Assembly (NCBI GenBank): GCA_026391435.1
Contig: JAPLEJ010000040.1
Span: 106,554-170,553 of the forward strand
Length of the DNA stretch: 64,000 nucleotides
From: Bacteroidota bacterium
GTDB lineage: Bacteria; Bacteroidota; Bacteroidia; Chitinophagales; Chitinophagaceae
Reading direction: 5' to 3'
Below, piece after piece: positions 37,052-45,334 of this stretch. Positions within the stretch are counted from its first letter, which is position 1. Each line of letters begins with the position of its first letter. The translations under genes and the position numbers were made by a program. A model generated the notes under the pieces. That model ran no database searches. It was not told the DNA's origin and saw nothing but the letters and a program-made list of their open reading frames with translations.

Positions 37052-38101
37052 TTAAGACATCGTATTAGGCAATGTAAAACCGACCGTCGTGCCCACATTC
37101 ACCGCACTTCGAATGTGCATCTTCTCTTGGTGTGCTTCAAGTATATGCTTGCAAATGGCCAATCCAAGTCCTGTGCCGCCAATATCCCTACTTCGGGCAT
37201 CATCTGTTCGATAAAAGCGTTCAGATAATCTTGGAATATGTTCTTCTGCTATACCAATACCATCATCGCTAATTTCAATCAGTACTTTGCCGTCCTCTAA
37301 TTTATAAACACTGGCAATAATCTGACCATCTATTTTTCCATATTTAGCTGCATTGGAAAATACATTTACTAAAACCTGGTAAATTTTATTTTTATCCGCA
37401 AAAACAGTGGTGGGTACTTCGCTTCCTTTTTTAAAATGAAATTGTATATTTTTTTTAATTCCTTTGATGCTTAAATTTTGAGCCACTTCATTAATTAAGT
37501 CTTGAATGATAAAGGAGTGTTTTAAAATAGGGTCTTTACTAATTTCCAAATTAGTAATGGTGTCCACGTCGTTTACAAGTTGCACTAATCTTAACACATT
37601 GGCATGTGCTTGGTTAATAAATTTTTTATATTGAGCGGCATCCTCTATTTCCCCATCGCTTAGTAATTCAAGGTAACCTTGAATAGCAAAAATGGGCGTT
37701 TTAATTTCATGAGATAAATTTTGTAAGAATTCTTTTCTAAATTCCTCATTCGATTGAAGGGTTTCAATTTCATTTGCTTTTTGAACAGCCCAGGCTTCCA
37801 CATCTTCTCTCACTTCATCCATTCCCTTTTTAGGCAACAAGTATTTCTGATAAGCTTCTTCTCGCTTACTTGCTTTGGTTTGGGCAATTAATTTGTAGAT
37901 CAATTTTATTTTTCGGTAAATAAAAAAATCTAAAATCTGATGAATCAATAAATAAGAAATAGTAAAACTGGCAACAAAATAAAAAATAAAATAACGCCAA
38001 TTATGCATTAACAAGTAAATACTAATGGAAATGCAAATTGATAGCAATAATGCAGTCAGTGCAGCGATTTGTTTTGGAGATAAATTTTTTTGCTTAAACA
38101 T
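37052..38101 (-). CDS. PhoR-like sensor histidine kinase
   Basis: A 349-residue inner-membrane kinase. Two membrane helices (~10-31 and ~37-60) are separated by only a few residues, so there is no periplasmic sensor domain; the signal is probably sensed in the membrane or through a partner. The H-box is 'LSHEIKTPIFAIQGYLELL' (His about 130), the N-box 'VLVNVFSNAAKYG', the G-boxes 'ISDDGIGIAEEHI' and 'GGTGLGLAICKHIL'. 'RLSERFYRTDDARSRD' is PhoR-like. Its cognate regulator is encoded 48 bases upstream. Phosphate sensing is only a guess from similarity. Confidence 0.93.
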   Translation of the reverse strand: MFKQKNLSPKQIAALTALLLSICISISIYLLMHNWRYFIFYFVASFTISYLLIHQILDFFIYRKIKLIYKLIAQTKASKREEAYQKYLLPKKGMDEVREDVEAWAVQKANEIETLQSNEEFRKEFLQNLSHEIKTPIFAIQGYLELLSDGEIEDAAQYKKFINQAHANVLRLVQLVNDVDTITNLEISKDPILKHSFIIQDLINEVAQNLSIKGIKKNIQFHFKKGSEVPTTVFADKNKIYQVLVNVFSNAAKYGKIDGQIIASVYKLEDGKVLIEISDDGIGIAEEHIPRLSERFYRTDDARSRDIGGTGLGLAICKHILEAHQEKMHIRSAVNVGTTVGFTLPNTMS

Positions 38102-38149
38102 AGTCTCAATGCCTATTGATATTCGACTACGAAGGTATCTAATTTGGAA

Positions 38150-38833
38150 CTAATAATCGAATTTGTAACCCACGCCCTTCACCGTGGTAATACAATCAAT
38201 GCCTAGCTTAGCTCTAATTTTACGAATATGTACATCGATGGTTCGGTCACCCACAATGACATCATTGCCCCATACTTGCGATAATATTTCGTTTCTTAAA
38301 AAAACGCGTCCTTTTTGTGCGGCTAATAAATATAAAAGTTCAAATTCTTTTTTGGCTAAAACATGTTGAACACCGTTCAGTGTTGTTTTATATTGAGTAG
38401 GATCAATACTTAGTCCATTGGCGGTAACAATTTTACTATCACCTGCACTTGGTTGAATTCTTCTGAAAAGGGCAGTGATTCTGCTGATTAATACTTTTGG
38501 ACTGATGGGCTTACTTACAAAATCATCTCCCCCTAATTCCAAGCCTTTTATATGCGATACTTCGTCATTTAAGGCAGTCAATAAAACAATTAAGGTTTTA
38601 TCAAATTGGGAATTACTTCTTAGGTATTCACATACTTCAAAGCCGGTTCGCTTTGGCATCATGACATCCAAAATAATACAATCAGGTTCAAATTGTTTTG
38701 CTTTTTCAATCGCTTCACTTCCATCCACTGCAGTAATGACTTCAAAGCCTGCCTTTATTAAATGAAAGCTAATAATTTCGATGATGTCTGGTTCATCATC
38801 TGCAATCAATATTTTTAAAGGAGTATCTGCCAT
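38150..38833 (-). CDS. OmpR/PhoB-type response regulator
   Basis: A 227-residue regulator: receiver domain (~1-122) with the acidic pair in 'ILIADDEPDIIEI', the phospho-acceptor Asp in 'CIILDVMMPKRTG' (about 55) and Lys in 'DFVSKPISPKVL', then a winged-helix DNA-binding domain (~130-227) ending 'VGDRTIDVHIRKIRAKLG' and 'TTVKGVGYKFDY'. First gene of a regulator-kinase-galE series. Confidence 0.95.
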   Translation of the reverse strand: MADTPLKILIADDEPDIIEIISFHLIKAGFEVITAVDGSEAIEKAKQFEPDCIILDVMMPKRTGFEVCEYLRSNSQFDKTLIVLLTALNDEVSHIKGLELGGDDFVSKPISPKVLISRITALFRRIQPSAGDSKIVTANGLSIDPTQYKTTLNGVQHVLAKKEFELLYLLAAQKGRVFLRNEILSQVWGNDVIVGDRTIDVHIRKIRAKLGIDCITTVKGVGYKFDY

Positions 38834-38923
38834 AATGAGTACAAAAGTAATTCTTATATGGGAGAACCTACTTTAAGTATTCCGTTATCAAATTGTTAAC
38901 TAAATCTATGAAATCCAACCAAA

Positions 38924-39577
38924 TTAAGCTTTCAGAATATGCTTGATATAGGGATTATGTATTTTTTCCCTTCCCAATTGGGTCGCTGGGCCGTGCCCAG
39001 AATAAATGGTTAAACTATCCGGTAAAGGAAGTATTTGTTCTCTAATACTTTTAATTAATTCAAGGGGGTTAGATCCCGGCAGGTCTGTTCGGCCAACACC
39101 ATCCTTAAAAATTAAATCGCCCCCAAGCATAAAATCTTGCTTTTCATGATAAAAACACACACTTCCTGGTGAATGCCCAGGAGTGGCTAATACTTTAAAT
39201 TGGTCCATACCAAATTGAATGATATCGTCTTGCTCAATAAATTTAATTTCACCGATATACGCCTCCGTAGGAACGCCCCATTTTTCAGCAGCTTCGGGCA
39301 AGCGGTCTAGGACTACTTTTTCATTGGGGTGAATATGAACAGGTAGATGGTAGGTCTCACTTATAAAATTATTCCCAAACACATGATCCAAATGGCAATG
39401 GGTATTTAAAAATAAAGTGGGCGTTAAATCATGCTGAGATAAAAATTGTTGCAACTGCGCTTTCTCAATTTTAGTATAACAACCAGGATCCACGATGATG
39501 GCTTCCTTTTTGTCGTTATATAAAACATAAGTGTTTTCCTGAAAGGCATTAAAGCAAAATTCTTTTATAGTTAACAT
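38924..39577 (-). CDS. Glyoxalase-II-like MBL-fold hydrolase
   Basis: A 217-residue cytoplasmic metallo-hydrolase. The binuclear metal motif is in 'LNTHCHLDHVFGN' (HxHxDH), with a further His in 'ATPGHSPGSVCFY', Asp in 'MLGGDLIFKDGVGRTDLPG' and His in 'IYSGHGPATQLGREK'. The last two are typical of the hydroxyacylglutathione hydrolase-like YcbL subgroup; true glutathione thioester activity is uncertain in Bacteroidota. The ATG at 39577 gives the usual N-terminus 'LTIKEFCFNAFQENTYVLY'. It follows pyrD by 27 bases and is probably cotranscribed. Confidence 0.9.
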   Translation of the reverse strand: MLTIKEFCFNAFQENTYVLYNDKKEAIIVDPGCYTKIEKAQLQQFLSQHDLTPTLFLNTHCHLDHVFGNNFISETYHLPVHIHPNEKVVLDRLPEAAEKWGVPTEAYIGEIKFIEQDDIIQFGMDQFKVLATPGHSPGSVCFYHEKQDFMLGGDLIFKDGVGRTDLPGSNPLELIKSIREQILPLPDSLTIYSGHGPATQLGREKIHNPYIKHILKA

Positions 39578-39604
39578 GTCAATTTTTGAATGGGGAAGCT
39601 GCAA

Positions 39605-40645
39605 TTATTTTTGCGTACTTAAATAAGTGCAAATATTTTTTACAATGGAGGGGCCTTCATAAATGAAACCTGTCCAAATTTGAATGAGTGAAGCGCCTGA
39701 TTTCATTTTTTCATGTGCTTCCTCTCCATTGAATATACCCCCACTTGCGATTATTGGAATACGACCTTGTACTCCTTTATTTAAATAAGATAATACTTCG
39801 TTCGACTTAGTAAATAAAGGCTTTCCACTTAATCCGCCTGGGCCAATCTTTTCGGCTCTTTCCACATTAAGTCCAATCAATAAACTACGATCTATAGTGG
39901 TATTGGTGGCGACCAATCCGTCAATTTTTATTTCAGAACATAATTCAATAATATCGTCTAATGCAGACCATTCTAAGTCGGGCGCCATCTTTAATAAAAT
40001 AGGTTTATTATTTTTATTTAAATTTTGCAACTCAGAAAATATTTTTCTTAAAGATTCTTTTTCTTGCAAAGCCCTAAGTCCTGGTGTATTGGGGGAGCTT
40101 ACATTCACCACAAAATAATCTACTACGCTTTCTAGGCCTTTAAAGTTGGTGCAATAATCTATCCATGCATCATGATTATCTGTTACTTTATTTTTCCCAA
40201 TATTTCCTCCAATGATTAAATTCGAATTGGCTTTTGCTTTTCTATCTTTTAATCTACTGGCAATTATTTCTAAACCTTCATTGTTAAAACCCATCCGATT
40301 GATCAATGCTTTTTGATCTGGTATTCTAAATAATCGAGGTTGCAAATTTCCTGCTTGTGGCTTAGGCGTCACGGTTCCAATTTCAACAAATCCAAATCCC
40401 AACATTTCTAGTTCATCTAAATGCGCGGCATTTTTATCAAATCCGGCACCCAAGCCTACAGGGTTGGGAAATTGTAAACCCCATAGGGAAGTACTTAAAT
40501 CCCCTTTAGAATATTGAAATTGACTTGCTAATTTTTTTTTCAAAATGGGAATACCTGCCGCCATATGCAAACCCTGCATGGACAGTTTATGCGCCGTTTC
40601 GGGAGGCAGTAAAAAAAGGCTTTGTCTTATGAAGGGATATAACAT
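39605..40645 (-). CDS. pyrD: Dihydroorotate dehydrogenase (quinone), class 2
   Basis: Membrane-associated flavoenzyme that oxidises dihydroorotate to orotate with quinone. The 346 residues begin with the class 2 membrane helix 'MLYPFIRQSLFLLPPETAHK'; 'GLGAGFDKNAAHLDELEMLG', 'NRMGFNNEG', the catalytic Ser in 'VNVSSPNTPGLRALQ' and 'GLVATNTT' follow. The N-terminus fixes the start. The -7 box ends only 4 bases before the ATG. Confidence 0.97.
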   Translation of the reverse strand: MLYPFIRQSLFLLPPETAHKLSMQGLHMAAGIPILKKKLASQFQYSKGDLSTSLWGLQFPNPVGLGAGFDKNAAHLDELEMLGFGFVEIGTVTPKPQAGNLQPRLFRIPDQKALINRMGFNNEGLEIIASRLKDRKAKANSNLIIGGNIGKNKVTDNHDAWIDYCTNFKGLESVVDYFVVNVSSPNTPGLRALQEKESLRKIFSELQNLNKNNKPILLKMAPDLEWSALDDIIELCSEIKIDGLVATNTTIDRSLLIGLNVERAEKIGPGGLSGKPLFTKSNEVLSYLNKGVQGRIPIIASGGIFNGEEAHEKMKSGASLIQIWTGFIYEGPSIVKNICTYLSTQK

Positions 40646-40649
40646 ATTG

Positions 40650-40657
40650 CAAATTTA
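40650..40657 (-). promoter_or_regulatory. Promoter of pyrD (TAAATTTG), probably leaderless
   Basis: On the minus strand TAAATTTG lies 4 bases before the pyrD ATG, with a TTG 23 bases further up. Transcription would begin at about the A of ATG. Confidence 0.5.
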
Positions 40658-40742
40658 CAATGAAATATTTAGTTGCATAAACAACTGTTTATAAAAATCA
40701 CTACATTTAGGGTGGAATTAGTCAAGTTTTTAAATTTTTTTT

Positions 40743-41918
40743 ATGCAAGAGGCGTATATCGTAGCAGGTTTTAGAACTGCTGTAACAAAAAGTAAAAAAG
40801 GCGGTTTCAGATTTATGCGTTCTGATGAATTAGCCATCGAAGTGATTAAGGGTTTAATGAAAACTTTACCTGCTGTAGATCCCAAATTAGTTGATGATGT
40901 GATTGCAGGTAATGCCGTTCCTGAAGCAGAACAAGGTTTGCAATTTGGTCGCATCATTGCTGCAAAAGCATTGGGAATTGAAGTGCCTGGTATTACCATA
41001 AATAGATATTGCGCAAGTGGTTTAGAAAGTATTGCAATGGCGACTGCAAAAATCAGAACTGGAATGGCAGATTGTATTATTGCAGGTGGAACAGAATCTA
41101 TGTCCATGGTCCCAACTGCAGGCTGGAAAACAGTTCCAGCGTATTCCATCACAGTGGATGAACCAGATTATTATTTGTCAATGGGTTTAACTGCAGAAGC
41201 AGTAGCGAATGAATATGCTATTTCAAGAGAAGATCAAGATGCTTTTGCATTAGCCTCACATCAAAAAGCAAAACTAGCTATTGAACAAGGGTTTTTTAAA
41301 AAAGGTATTTTGCCAATTGAGGTCAGCGAAACTTATATTAATGAAAAAAATAAAAGAGCAACACGCAGTTATATAGTGGACACAGATGAAGGGGTTCGTG
41401 CCGATACCACGATCGAAGCATTAGCAAAATTAAAACCTGCTTTTGCTTTAAAAGGATCTGTTACGGCGGGCAATTCATCACAAACAAGTGACGGCGCAAG
41501 TTTTGTTATGGTGATGAGTGAAAAAATGATGCTTTCGCTAGGTTTAAAACCTATTGGAAGATTGGTCAATTGTGCTTCCGCTGGGGTACATCCAAGAATT
41601 ATGGGCATTGGTCCAATTGAAGCGGTACCCAAAGTTTTGAAGCAAGCAGGCATGACATTGGATCAAATTGATTTGTTTGAATTAAATGAGGCTTTTGCAT
41701 CTCAATCCTTGGCGGTTATCAGAAAACTAGGTTTGGACACGAATAAAGTAAATATAAATGGTGGTGCTATCGCCCTTGGCCATCCATTGGGTTGCACAGG
41801 AAGTAAACTTACAGTACAGATAATCAATGACTTAGAGCGTAGAAATCAAAAATATGGCATTGTAACGGCTTGTGTTGGGGGTGGGCAGGGAATTGCTGGG
41901 ATCTTGGAAAGATTGTAA
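40743..41918 (+). CDS. Thiolase (acetyl-CoA acyltransferase)
   Basis: A 391-residue thiolase that cleaves 3-ketoacyl-CoA with CoA or condenses acetyl-CoA. The nucleophilic Cys is in '[16 protein letters not shown]' (about 90), followed by '[10 protein letters not shown]', the '[17 protein letters not shown]' segment, '[17 protein letters not shown]' with the catalytic His, and the second Cys in '[15 protein letters not shown]'. It resembles FadA-type degradative thiolases of Bacteroidota, but no fadB-like partner is adjacent. Confidence 0.94.
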   Translation: MQEAYIVAGFRTAVTKSKKGGFRFMRSDELAIEVIKGLMKTLPAVDPKLVDDVIAGNAVPEAEQGLQFGRIIAAKALGIEVPGITINRYCASGLESIAMATAKIRTGMADCIIAGGTESMSMVPTAGWKTVPAYSITVDEPDYYLSMGLTAEAVANEYAISREDQDAFALASHQKAKLAIEQGFFKKGILPIEVSETYINEKNKRATRSYIVDTDEGVRADTTIEALAKLKPAFALKGSVTAGNSSQTSDGASFVMVMSEKMMLSLGLKPIGRLVNCASAGVHPRIMGIGPIEAVPKVLKQAGMTLDQIDLFELNEAFASQSLAVIRKLGLDTNKVNINGGAIALGHPLGCTGSKLTVQIINDLERRNQKYGIVTACVGGGQGIAGILERL

Positions 41919-42042
41919 ATCTTGGCCTTCATTTACCGCACATCAAACCCTTTTGTTTTTTCTTCTAATTTTTTTACTTTTTTGCCTAAAAATTAATAGT
42001 TTAGGCCCTTATTTCATTTGTCAAAAAAGCAAATTTATAACC

Positions 42043-45000
42043 ATGCGTATATCTATTTTAGGAACTCTTGTGTTGGCCTTCTTTGTGTCTATCACAAATG
42101 TCTCTGCACAAAAATCAAAAAAAGTGGCTGCTATTGTAGCTCCACCACCACCGCAAGTGGACATTAATAAAGTATTTAAAAACTGGAAGCCTCGTAATGT
42201 GGGGCCTGCATCCATGAGTGGTCGTGTGACTACTATAGATGTGGAAGTAGCGAATCCTAATAATATCTGGATTGGCGCTGCATCTGGTGGGGTATGGAAA
42301 ACAAATAACAGTGGTGTAAGTTGGACGCCTGTATTTGATGAGCAGCCTATTTTAAATATTGGCGCAGTTGCAATACAACAATCTAATCCAAGTGTAGTAT
42401 GGGTAGGAACCGGTGAAGGTAATCCAAGAAATTCTGTCAGTATTGGAGAGGGTATTTATAAAACCTTAGATGCAGGAAAGACATGGAAGAGAATGGGACT
42501 AGAGCAAACTAGAAATATTCATCGTGTGATTATTGATCCTACCAATCCTAATACTGTTTATGCAGGTGCGATTGGTAATCCTTATGGACAAGGAAAAAGT
42601 AGGGGTGTTTATAAAACTACAGATGGTGGTGATACTTGGAATCAAATATTATATACCAATGATACTTCGGGTGTAGGAGATATGATTATGGATCCAAAAA
42701 ATCCTAATAAATTATTAGTAGCCATGTGGCATCATTATCGCAATCCTTATCATTTAGAAAGTGGAGGAAAGGGAAGTGGTATTTATATGACCATTGATGG
42801 TGGTAAAAACTTTATTAAACTAGGAAAGGAAAATGGATTACCAGACGGCAACTTAGGTCGCACTGGTATTGCCATCAGCAGATCTAATCCAAATAGAATG
42901 TACGCTTTAGTTGAATCTACTAAAAGTGGTTTATATAAAAGTGATGATGGTGGATACAATTGGACTTTGGTGAATGCACAAAAAGCCATTGTAGACAATC
43001 GTCCATTTTATTTCCAAGATATTATTTGTGATCCTTTGAATGAAAATACATTATGGTATATCAGTCAAACAGTAATGAAAAGTATTGATGCAGGTAAAAA
43101 CTTTGAAACCATTATTCCTTATAGTGGCATACATCCTGATCATCATGCTTTTTGGATTCATCCTACCGATAATAAATTGATGGTAGATGGCAATGATGGC
43201 GGTATCGGAATTACAAGAGACGGTGGAAAAACTTGGATGTTTGATGAAAAAATTCCAGTGGGACAATTTTATCATGTGAATGTAGATAATGAAATTCCTT
43301 ATCATATTATGGGTGGTATGCAAGACAATGGTTCTTGGAGAGGCCCTGCTTATAGTTATACGAAAGGAGGCATTAAGAATTTTAACTGGGATAATTTATG
43401 GGGTGGAGATGGTTTTGATGTGATGCCTGATCAAGAAGATGCCAATTGGGTATATGCAATGAGTCAAGGTGGTTCAGTAGGTAGATACAATACAGCTACA
43501 GGTGAATCTTCATTTATTCAACCTCCATCTAAAGATGCAAAAACTTTAATGAGATTTAACTGGAATGCAGCGATTGCGCAAGATCCGTTTGATAAAAAAA
43601 CAATTTATTTTGGCTCTCAATTTTTACACAAGAGTACCGACAAAGGAGGTTCTTGGAAAGTGATTTCTGGTGATTTAACGACCAATGATAGTGCCATGAT
43701 GGATCAAACTAATAATGGTGGATTAAGTATAGATATTACTGGTGCTGAAAATCACTGTACTATTTTATGCATTGCGCCTTCTTCATTACAAAAGGATTTA
43801 ATTTGGGTGGGTACCGATGATGGTAATGTTCAATTGACTAACAATGGCGGTACCACATGGACCAATATCACTTCTAATATTATAGGACTACCTAAAGGTG
43901 CATGGGTGCAACAAATAAGGGCTTCTACTTATAATGTGAATGAAGTATTTGTGGTGGCGAATAATTATAGACAAGGTGATTTCGCACCTTATATTTTTAG
44001 ATCAACTGATATGGGAAAAACTTGGACTAATATGGTGAGTGCTTCCAAAATTACTGGGTATGCATTATCTGTTATTCAAGATCCGGTTGAACCTAATTTA
44101 ATATTTGTGGGAGCAGAGCAAGGTATGTTTGTGAGTTTAGATAATGGAGAGCGTTTTCAACAATGGAAAAATGGATATCCTGCAGTTTCAACTTTTGATT
44201 TTGCTATACAAGAAAGAGAATCTGATTTAGCCATTGCTACTTTTGGAAGAGCAATGTGGGTATTGGATGATATACGACCTTTAAGAAAATTAGCACATGA
44301 TAAAGGAGCGCCGGCTTCCTTCTTTGTTACCGCACCTAGTTACAGTATCAATGCTTCTTATAAAAATTCACCTTACGAATGGAGTACATGGGGAATGTAT
44401 GATGGCGAAAATCGTCCTACAGGATATCCTTTTACTGTATATCTAATTGATAGTTTGAAAAAAGTAAAAGTGCAAATTAAAGATGCCAATGATTTAATAG
44501 TGCGTAATTTAACTTTCACTGTAGATAGTGGCTTTAATAGACAATACTGGGGTTATGAGCAAAAAGGAATGCGAGGTGCGGGCATGCCTAAATTAGGCGG
44601 TGCTGGCGGCGGCTTTGGTGGTAGAGGCGGCGGTGGTCGTAGAGGTGGCGGTGGCGCTGGAGAAGAAGAAAAAGAGTACAGAGGTCGTGATGTACTCCCT
44701 GGCAAATACAAAGTAGTTGTTACTGCTAATAGTAAAAAAGATTCTACTTGGATTGAAGTTAAAGAGGATACAAGATTGGCAAGTAGGGTTGCGTTGATTA
44801 AAAAACAAGATGAATTAATGCATCAATTTCAACCAAGTGTTGACAAATTAAACACTGCACTAGATCAATTAGACGAAGTAGATGCTTTGTTATTAGAATT
44901 AACTGCTGAGTGGAAAGATAAAAAAGACAAAGGATTAGACACTTTAAATAAAACGCATAAAAAAGTAACAGAAAGTGCTAAAAAATTAAGAGAATACATC

Positions 45001-45267
45001 AATGGTAAAAAGCAAGACAAACAAGGCTATGGTACTGTAGATGTGATTACTCCAATGTCAACCATTCGTGGTGCAACCATGTTGATTAGTGGTAAAAACA
45101 CAATGCCAGGTGAGCAAGAAGAATTAAAGTTAAAAGATGCCGAAGCGGCTATTCAAGATGTGATCATCAAGGCCAATGATTTTTTTACAAAGGATTGGGC
45201 GGCTTTCCGAAAATTAGTTGAGTCAACTCCTATTAAGAAGTTTAAAGATTACGAGATCATCAAATAA
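42043..45267 (+). CDS. Large secreted Asp-box (BNR/sortilin-like) propeller protein, copy 1
   Basis: A 1074-residue exported protein with signal peptide 'RISILGTLVLAFFVSITNVSAQ'-type start (ATG at 42043). Residues ~40-760 contain about ten Asp-box repeats of the S/T-x-D-x-G-x-x-W/F type, for example 'TLDAGKTWKRMG', 'TTDGGDTW', 'TRDGGKTW', 'STDMGKTW', which build beta-propellers as in sortilin/BNR proteins. After the propeller comes a Gly/Arg-rich insert (about residues 846-876, 'GGFGGRGGGGRRGGGGAG') and a helical C-terminal region (~915-1074). No catalytic residues of sialidases can be assigned. The frame remains open back into the thiolase gene but the upstream codons are not used. Function unknown; no T9SS sorting domain is evident. 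Confidence 0.88.
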   Translation: MRISILGTLVLAFFVSITNVSAQKSKKVAAIVAPPPPQVDINKVFKNWKPRNVGPASMSGRVTTIDVEVANPNNIWIGAASGGVWKTNNSGVSWTPVFDEQPILNIGAVAIQQSNPSVVWVGTGEGNPRNSVSIGEGIYKTLDAGKTWKRMGLEQTRNIHRVIIDPTNPNTVYAGAIGNPYGQGKSRGVYKTTDGGDTWNQILYTNDTSGVGDMIMDPKNPNKLLVAMWHHYRNPYHLESGGKGSGIYMTIDGGKNFIKLGKENGLPDGNLGRTGIAISRSNPNRMYALVESTKSGLYKSDDGGYNWTLVNAQKAIVDNRPFYFQDIICDPLNENTLWYISQTVMKSIDAGKNFETIIPYSGIHPDHHAFWIHPTDNKLMVDGNDGGIGITRDGGKTWMFDEKIPVGQFYHVNVDNEIPYHIMGGMQDNGSWRGPAYSYTKGGIKNFNWDNLWGGDGFDVMPDQEDANWVYAMSQGGSVGRYNTATGESSFIQPPSKDAKTLMRFNWNAAIAQDPFDKKTIYFGSQFLHKSTDKGGSWKVISGDLTTNDSAMMDQTNNGGLSIDITGAENHCTILCIAPSSLQKDLIWVGTDDGNVQLTNNGGTTWTNITSNIIGLPKGAWVQQIRASTYNVNEVFVVANNYRQGDFAPYIFRSTDMGKTWTNMVSASKITGYALSVIQDPVEPNLIFVGAEQGMFVSLDNGERFQQWKNGYPAVSTFDFAIQERESDLAIATFGRAMWVLDDIRPLRKLAHDKGAPASFFVTAPSYSINASYKNSPYEWSTWGMYDGENRPTGYPFTVYLIDSLKKVKVQIKDANDLIVRNLTFTVDSGFNRQYWGYEQKGMRGAGMPKLGGAGGGFGGRGGGGRRGGGGAGEEEKEYRGRDVLPGKYKVVVTANSKKDSTWIEVKEDTRLASRVALIKKQDELMHQFQPSVDKLNTALDQLDEVDALLLELTAEWKDKKDKGLDTLNKTHKKVTESAKKLREYINGKKQDKQGYGTVDVITPMSTIRGATMLISGKNTMPGEQEELKLKDAEAAIQDVIIKANDFFTKDWAAFRKLVESTPIKKFKDYEIIK

Positions 45268-45275
45268 AACAATTT

Positions 45276-45316
45276 CAAAACCCCTTTACTTTGAACGTAG
45301 AGGGGTTTTGTTTTTT
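45276..45316 (+). terminator. Terminator between the two propeller genes
   Basis: A 10-bp stem CAAAACCCCT / AGGGGTTTTG (45276-45285 with 45301-45310) followed by TTTTTT, nine bases after the first gene stops. The second paralogue therefore probably needs its own promoter or partial read-through. Confidence 0.8.
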
Positions 45317-45334
45317 AGAATTAAATAAAATAAA

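Noticed and set aside
41872..42042. An upstream extension of the first propeller gene into the thiolase gene
   Set aside because: The extra 57 residues precede a clear signal peptide beginning at 42043, so they are not translated as part of the protein.
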